DNA of 64,000 nt from Taeniopygia guttata (Eukaryota; Chordata; Aves; Passeriformes; Estrildidae). A program made the translations under genes and the position numbers. The notes under the pieces are model-generated. The model was not told where the DNA came from, made no database searches, and worked only from the letters and a program-made list of their open reading frames with translations. Positions 63,201 through 64,000 of the stretch are shown here, one piece after another; within the stretch, counting starts at the first letter, position 1, and each line of letters starts with the position of its first letter. The stretch lies in contig NC_133036.1 of assembly GCF_048771995.1 (NCBI RefSeq), forward strand, positions 16,151,001 through 16,215,000. The letters are read 5' to 3'.

Positions 63201-64000
63201 TAGACAGCCTGAAGTCCTTGTCTCTGCTGGCTGCTTCCCCTATGGCCTCCCTGGCTTCACAAGCGTTGGTGGACTCCCAAGCTTTGCTAACCTGTTCCTC
63301 TCACGGGCTGCCCCAGTGGGATTCTACTGCAGTAAAAAACCCTATCAGCAAACTCTGCACTCCCACAGTGGGTCATGCTGCTGCTAAAGCATCCTTGAGA
63401 GGCACAGGGGTGTAAGAACAACCACAAGAAGTGTGAGGTGTCTCAGAGCAGGTGGCATTGACAACCCTCTCAATCACCTAGCACCCTCTCTGAAATGGAG
63501 CCCCTAATCCATGGGGAACAAAATCCCAGGGGGAGAGTTTGTTGCACTATGCAAGAGCTTCAGACAAAGTCCGGAAGGAATGTAGAGATCACGCTGCAGT
63601 CTGTACAACCACACAACCTTCAACCACTCACAGGGACAAGGTGGTTGTGGTACAGGCTCAGGATGCAGTGTCTGGTTATCTGGGGGGATGTGGATGCACT
63701 GCACGTTCTGGCAAACGCTGTGTAGAGGCAGAAGTTGGGGTCACAGCACCCTTGTGTCTGTCAGGTGCAGCTCTTCCTGACCCTGCCCCCAGCAGCACAC
63801 AGCTGCTCACTGTGCCCTGCTCTGCCAGGCAGGGCACAGCCCCTCTCACCTCTAGTCGGAGGGTCTTCTCAATGCTGCCAATCTGTCCGGCATTGAAATG
63901 CACTGTCACTTCCAACTCTGAGCGAGGATCAATGGTGCCTTTATCTTGTGACAAGGAGAAGTCCTCAGCAAGGTCATCCAGCCCACTGAGCTGCCAGGCC
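51123..64000 (-). CDS. HYDIN: HYDIN gene, 3' part, 18 exons (5' end beyond window)
   Basis: Hydrocephalus-inducing protein, a giant axonemal protein of the C2b projection of the central pair in motile cilia and sperm tails. It is built of many ASH/MSP-type immunoglobulin-like domains. The 18 exons listed separately give about 1,058 codons with every splice phase matching and every intron GT-AG. Many exons show the ASH pattern of F-x-V-x-P-x-x-G followed by a hydrophobic strand and F-x-P. The interior is a run of small exons separated by introns of about 0.2-1.2 kb; apart from one CR1 and one hairpin these introns hold nothing I recognise. The stop TGA at 51125-51123 and the AATAAA downstream mark the true 3' end. 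One in-frame TAG (52412-52410) in the penultimate exon would remove the last 172 codons. The copy is otherwise undamaged. Confidence 0.9.
51283..52050. other. Last HYDIN intron, holding a CR1 fragment
   Basis: A 768-bp intron. Its right half is a CR1 tail (separate entry); the rest is GC-moderate with no recognised feature. Splice sites on both sides are GT-AG. Confidence 0.75.
51725..52016 (+). repeat. CR1 LINE 3' fragment in the last HYDIN intron
   Basis: Plus-oriented CR1 tail, antisense to HYDIN: 'gtgatgcccagcaataggac', 'gagaggcaatgggcagaaca', 'aggttgtccaagagggtgtg', then 'ccagatgacctactgtggtc', 'ccttccaccctg' and a terminal 'tgtgattcagtgat'. It ends about 35 bp from the donor of exon h17. 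Confidence 0.9.
52051..52491 (-). CDS. HYDIN: HYDIN exon h17 (penultimate) with an in-frame TAG
   Basis: A 441-nt exon that is open except for codon 27, which is TAG (52412-52410). It runs from ANAKSLSKSNSPALAQERV across the TAG into a Gln/Glu/Ser-rich linker (about codons 28-70), then an ASH domain (SLEVFPDFIHDLPLFSIN, DRGILAPGQKQTFHAKFSPK), and ends TMMC plus two bases. Acceptor CCTCACTCCAG has a good pyrimidine tract, and phases 1 and 2 match both neighbours exactly. No downstream acceptor that I can see would skip the TAG and keep the frame. It could be a nonsense mutation, a polymorphism, an assembly error or a sign that this copy is a pseudogene. Confidence 0.88.
52356..52397 (-). repeat. 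HYDIN: Coding 21-bp tandem repeat in HYDIN exon h17
   Basis: Two perfect adjacent 21-bp copies, each coding a seven-residue Gln/Glu/Ser/Pro unit (QQPSEQE), followed by a diverged third partial copy (QLSEEE). Likely length-variable between individuals or species. Confidence 0.95.
53157..53231 (-). CDS. HYDIN: HYDIN exon h16 (short)
   Basis: A 75-nt exon: completes Thr, codes FKIRNKGKSALEYSWEDGAD and REPL, and ends with two bases of a Leu. FKIRNKGKSALEYSW is an ASH strand pair. Donor TTGTT|GTGAGG; without it the frame meets a TGA immediately, so the donor is required. Acceptor TTGCCTTTCAG. Confidence 0.9.
53742..53902 (-). CDS. HYDIN: HYDIN exon h15
   Basis: Codes 53 residues (ELEIAPEPAHTVVEESSQ to FPFQTRTT) plus two bases. 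Strands ELEVYLSAVVAYSQLKL and VQFKDTFPFQTR continue directly into h16. Acceptor CTGTTTGCAG, donor ACCAC|GTGAGT. Confidence 0.92.
55081..55305 (-). CDS. HYDIN: HYDIN exon h14
   Basis: Codes 75 residues, phase 0 at both ends, from VGHLHPGCAKGITVTLKSDV to KFPKIEK. The segment RRKVPDWDDEKCS is a characteristic HYDIN phrase. Acceptor CTCCCTAG, donor AAG|GTAAGA. Confidence 0.93.
55647..55789 (-). CDS. HYDIN: HYDIN exon h13
   Basis: Completes an Ala and codes 47 residues, VRVNHLQFGDCSVGKCCCRT to APFQFSPK. The LQFGDCSVGKCCCRTITITN and RFEWEAD segments match the first ASH strands. Acceptor CTTAACAG, donor AAG|GTGAGC, phase 0. Confidence 0.93.
56134..56385 (-). CDS. HYDIN: HYDIN exon h12
   Basis: Two bases of a split Glu, then 83 residues ending LKKDIID plus one base. 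Contains FFLLHHGQSTELDVIFKPTL and ICLFVKDISSKT, an ASH domain, then an acidic stretch (LDGLEEDTEEGY). Acceptor GCTGTGCAG, donor GATG|GTAAGA. Confidence 0.93.
56962..57070 (-). CDS. HYDIN: HYDIN exon h11
   Basis: Codes 36 residues, FMLRLKDEHGAFFLKGRAST to EDSIGK, plus one base. Acceptor TTTTCTCAG, donor AAAGG|GTAAAT. Confidence 0.92.
57642..57834 (-). CDS. HYDIN: HYDIN exon h10
   Basis: Completes a Gly and codes 64 residues, SVKIKPQILTFTISGKGHKP to NDGIISLK. The segment RFKRLQVGDSETLPLVIRND is the start of another ASH fold. Acceptor CTCCTGCAG, donor AAG|GTGAGG, phase 0. Confidence 0.94.
58751..58902 (-). CDS. HYDIN: HYDIN exon h9
   Basis: Codes 50 residues (EQIPIRNIFKLDPVKMSV to AFFDIPK) plus two bases. 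Contains FKLDPVKMSVPGSSHAV and FTPPDEQNYDCTFKA, an ASH domain end. Acceptor GTTCCCCCAAG, a less pyrimidine-rich site; donor AAAGG|GTAACT. Confidence 0.9.
59481..59713 (-). CDS. HYDIN: HYDIN exon h8
   Basis: Two bases of a split Gly, then 77 residues, FSEDVMLIFKEYPICSS to IKPLPGK. Strand segments QFIFHKVLVGQEAEAHFKIY belong to the Ig-like fold. Acceptor GTCCACAG, donor AAG|GTAAGA, phase 0. Confidence 0.94.
60073..60277 (-). CDS. HYDIN: HYDIN exon h7
   Basis: Codes 68 residues from GHLNLGMFTVSPCSG to MAESCLP plus one base. The FTVSPCSGSIRPWGQQKI segment is an ASH signature. Acceptor TTTTTCTGCAG, donor CCCAG|GTACCG. Confidence 0.93.
60682..60726. repeat. Perfect 20-bp inverted repeat (hairpin) in a HYDIN intron
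   Basis: Arms at 60682-60701 and 60707-60726 are exact reverse complements over 20 bases; the loop is five bases (gctca). It lies in the 621-bp intron between h6 and h7 and would be transcribed as a stem-loop in the HYDIN pre-mRNA. The total of 45 bases is shorter than a typical pre-miRNA. Confidence 0.97.
60899..60968 (-). CDS. HYDIN: HYDIN exon h6 (short Ser/Thr-rich linker)
   Basis: A 70-nt exon coding one completed Ser and 23 residues, LKQGESAASATKTSSRKSSS then LSQ. The frame was set by phase matching with h5 and h7; another frame is also open but does not fit the neighbours. Acceptor CTTCTCAG, donor CACAG|GTGGGT. Confidence 0.85.
61287..61525 (-). CDS. HYDIN: HYDIN exon h5
   Basis: Codes 79 residues (VIDARSGEGGQVV to ASASESK) plus two bases. 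It contains the next ASH start (IEPASPIDFGAVIKGTKKSQ) and strand LNLKFRVRR. Acceptor GTGGACACAG, donor AAAAG|GTACGA. Confidence 0.93.
61771..61939 (-). CDS. HYDIN: HYDIN exon h4
   Basis: Completes the Ser and codes 56 residues, from FTLKGAGRRMQNVASH to NEPIISCQ. The segment FTVQPQSGMLAASQ then IEILFHPTSE is a textbook ASH-domain signature. Acceptor TTCTCCCCAG, donor CAG|GTGAGC, phase 0. Confidence 0.93.
62421..62520 (-). CDS. HYDIN: HYDIN exon h3
   Basis: Two bases of a split Gly, then 32 residues (PDGSLEFGTISVLDNVKK to GVYNTEY), ending in two bases of a Ser. The SLEFGT...KKVLSLKNKG pattern begins a typical ASH/MSP fold. Acceptor TTTCTGCAG, donor TACAG|GTGAGT. Confidence 0.93.
63058..63157 (-). 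CDS. HYDIN: HYDIN exon h2
   Basis: Codes 33 residues (VSDTENILGIVQTENIKI to LNMPE) plus one base of the next Gly. Acceptor TTGCTGCCTCAG, donor GAAG|GTCAGT. Confidence 0.92.
63850..64000 (-). CDS. HYDIN: HYDIN exon h1 (partial, runs off the right edge)
   Basis: Open to the window edge. Codes 50 residues from AWQLSGLDDLAEDFS to GSIEKTLRLE; the first base in the window belongs to the preceding codon. The donor is GAG|GTGAGA, phase 0. The central strand pattern LEVTVHFNAGQIGS is typical of an ASH domain edge. Confidence 0.9.

Noticed and set aside
1..64000. CRISPR arrays, operons, tRNA or rRNA genes
   Set aside because: The DNA is vertebrate nuclear sequence. No spaced direct-repeat array and no cloverleaf with the usual GGTTCRA box was found.

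Overview
This is vertebrate nuclear DNA, most likely from a bird and plausibly a songbird. The evidence is CR1 LINE tails, relics of avian-type endogenous retroviruses, and intron-split genes whose proteins are recognisable vertebrate orthologues. Nothing prokaryotic is present. Gene names come from protein similarity recognised by eye; no database search was run.

Left part (1 to about 34.8 kb, minus strand): the 5' seven coding exons of VAT1L, a quinone-oxidoreductase-like MDR protein. Exon 1 lies in a CpG island at about 34.0-34.8 kb. Exons 2-7 lie at 28.3, 24.3, 13.9, 11.6, 10.8 and 8.9 kb. All junctions obey GT-AG and all phases match, giving 355 codons. The last roughly 60 codons were not found and should lie past the left edge. 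The introns are AT-rich with scattered CR1 and low-complexity tracts.

Middle (34.8-50.9 kb): intergenic DNA with no convincing host gene. It holds CR1 copies, a possible LTR, and a retroviral graveyard at about 46.6-50.5 kb. In the graveyard a plus-strand class II (beta/ERVK-like) protease-RT-RNase H relic, followed by an env-leader-like stretch, abuts a minus-strand class I integrase remnant.

Right part (50.9-64 kb, minus strand): 18 exons encoding the C-terminal roughly 1,060 codons of HYDIN, the giant central-pair apparatus protein of motile cilia. Every junction and phase is consistent. The last exon ends in TGA, with AATAAA about 200 nt downstream, so the gene 3' end is here. The penultimate exon carries one in-frame TAG just before a Gln/Glu-rich repeat, with the frame otherwise open. 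This is either a nonsense change or decaying copy, or an assembly error, and is the most important observation in the window.

The two genes are transcribed in the same direction, with HYDIN ending about 16 kb upstream of the VAT1L start. They are not known to work together. I found no new multi-gene system. The items most worth checking are the HYDIN TAG, a perfect 20-bp hairpin in a HYDIN intron, the antiparallel retroviral junction, and the VAT1L-HYDIN adjacency.
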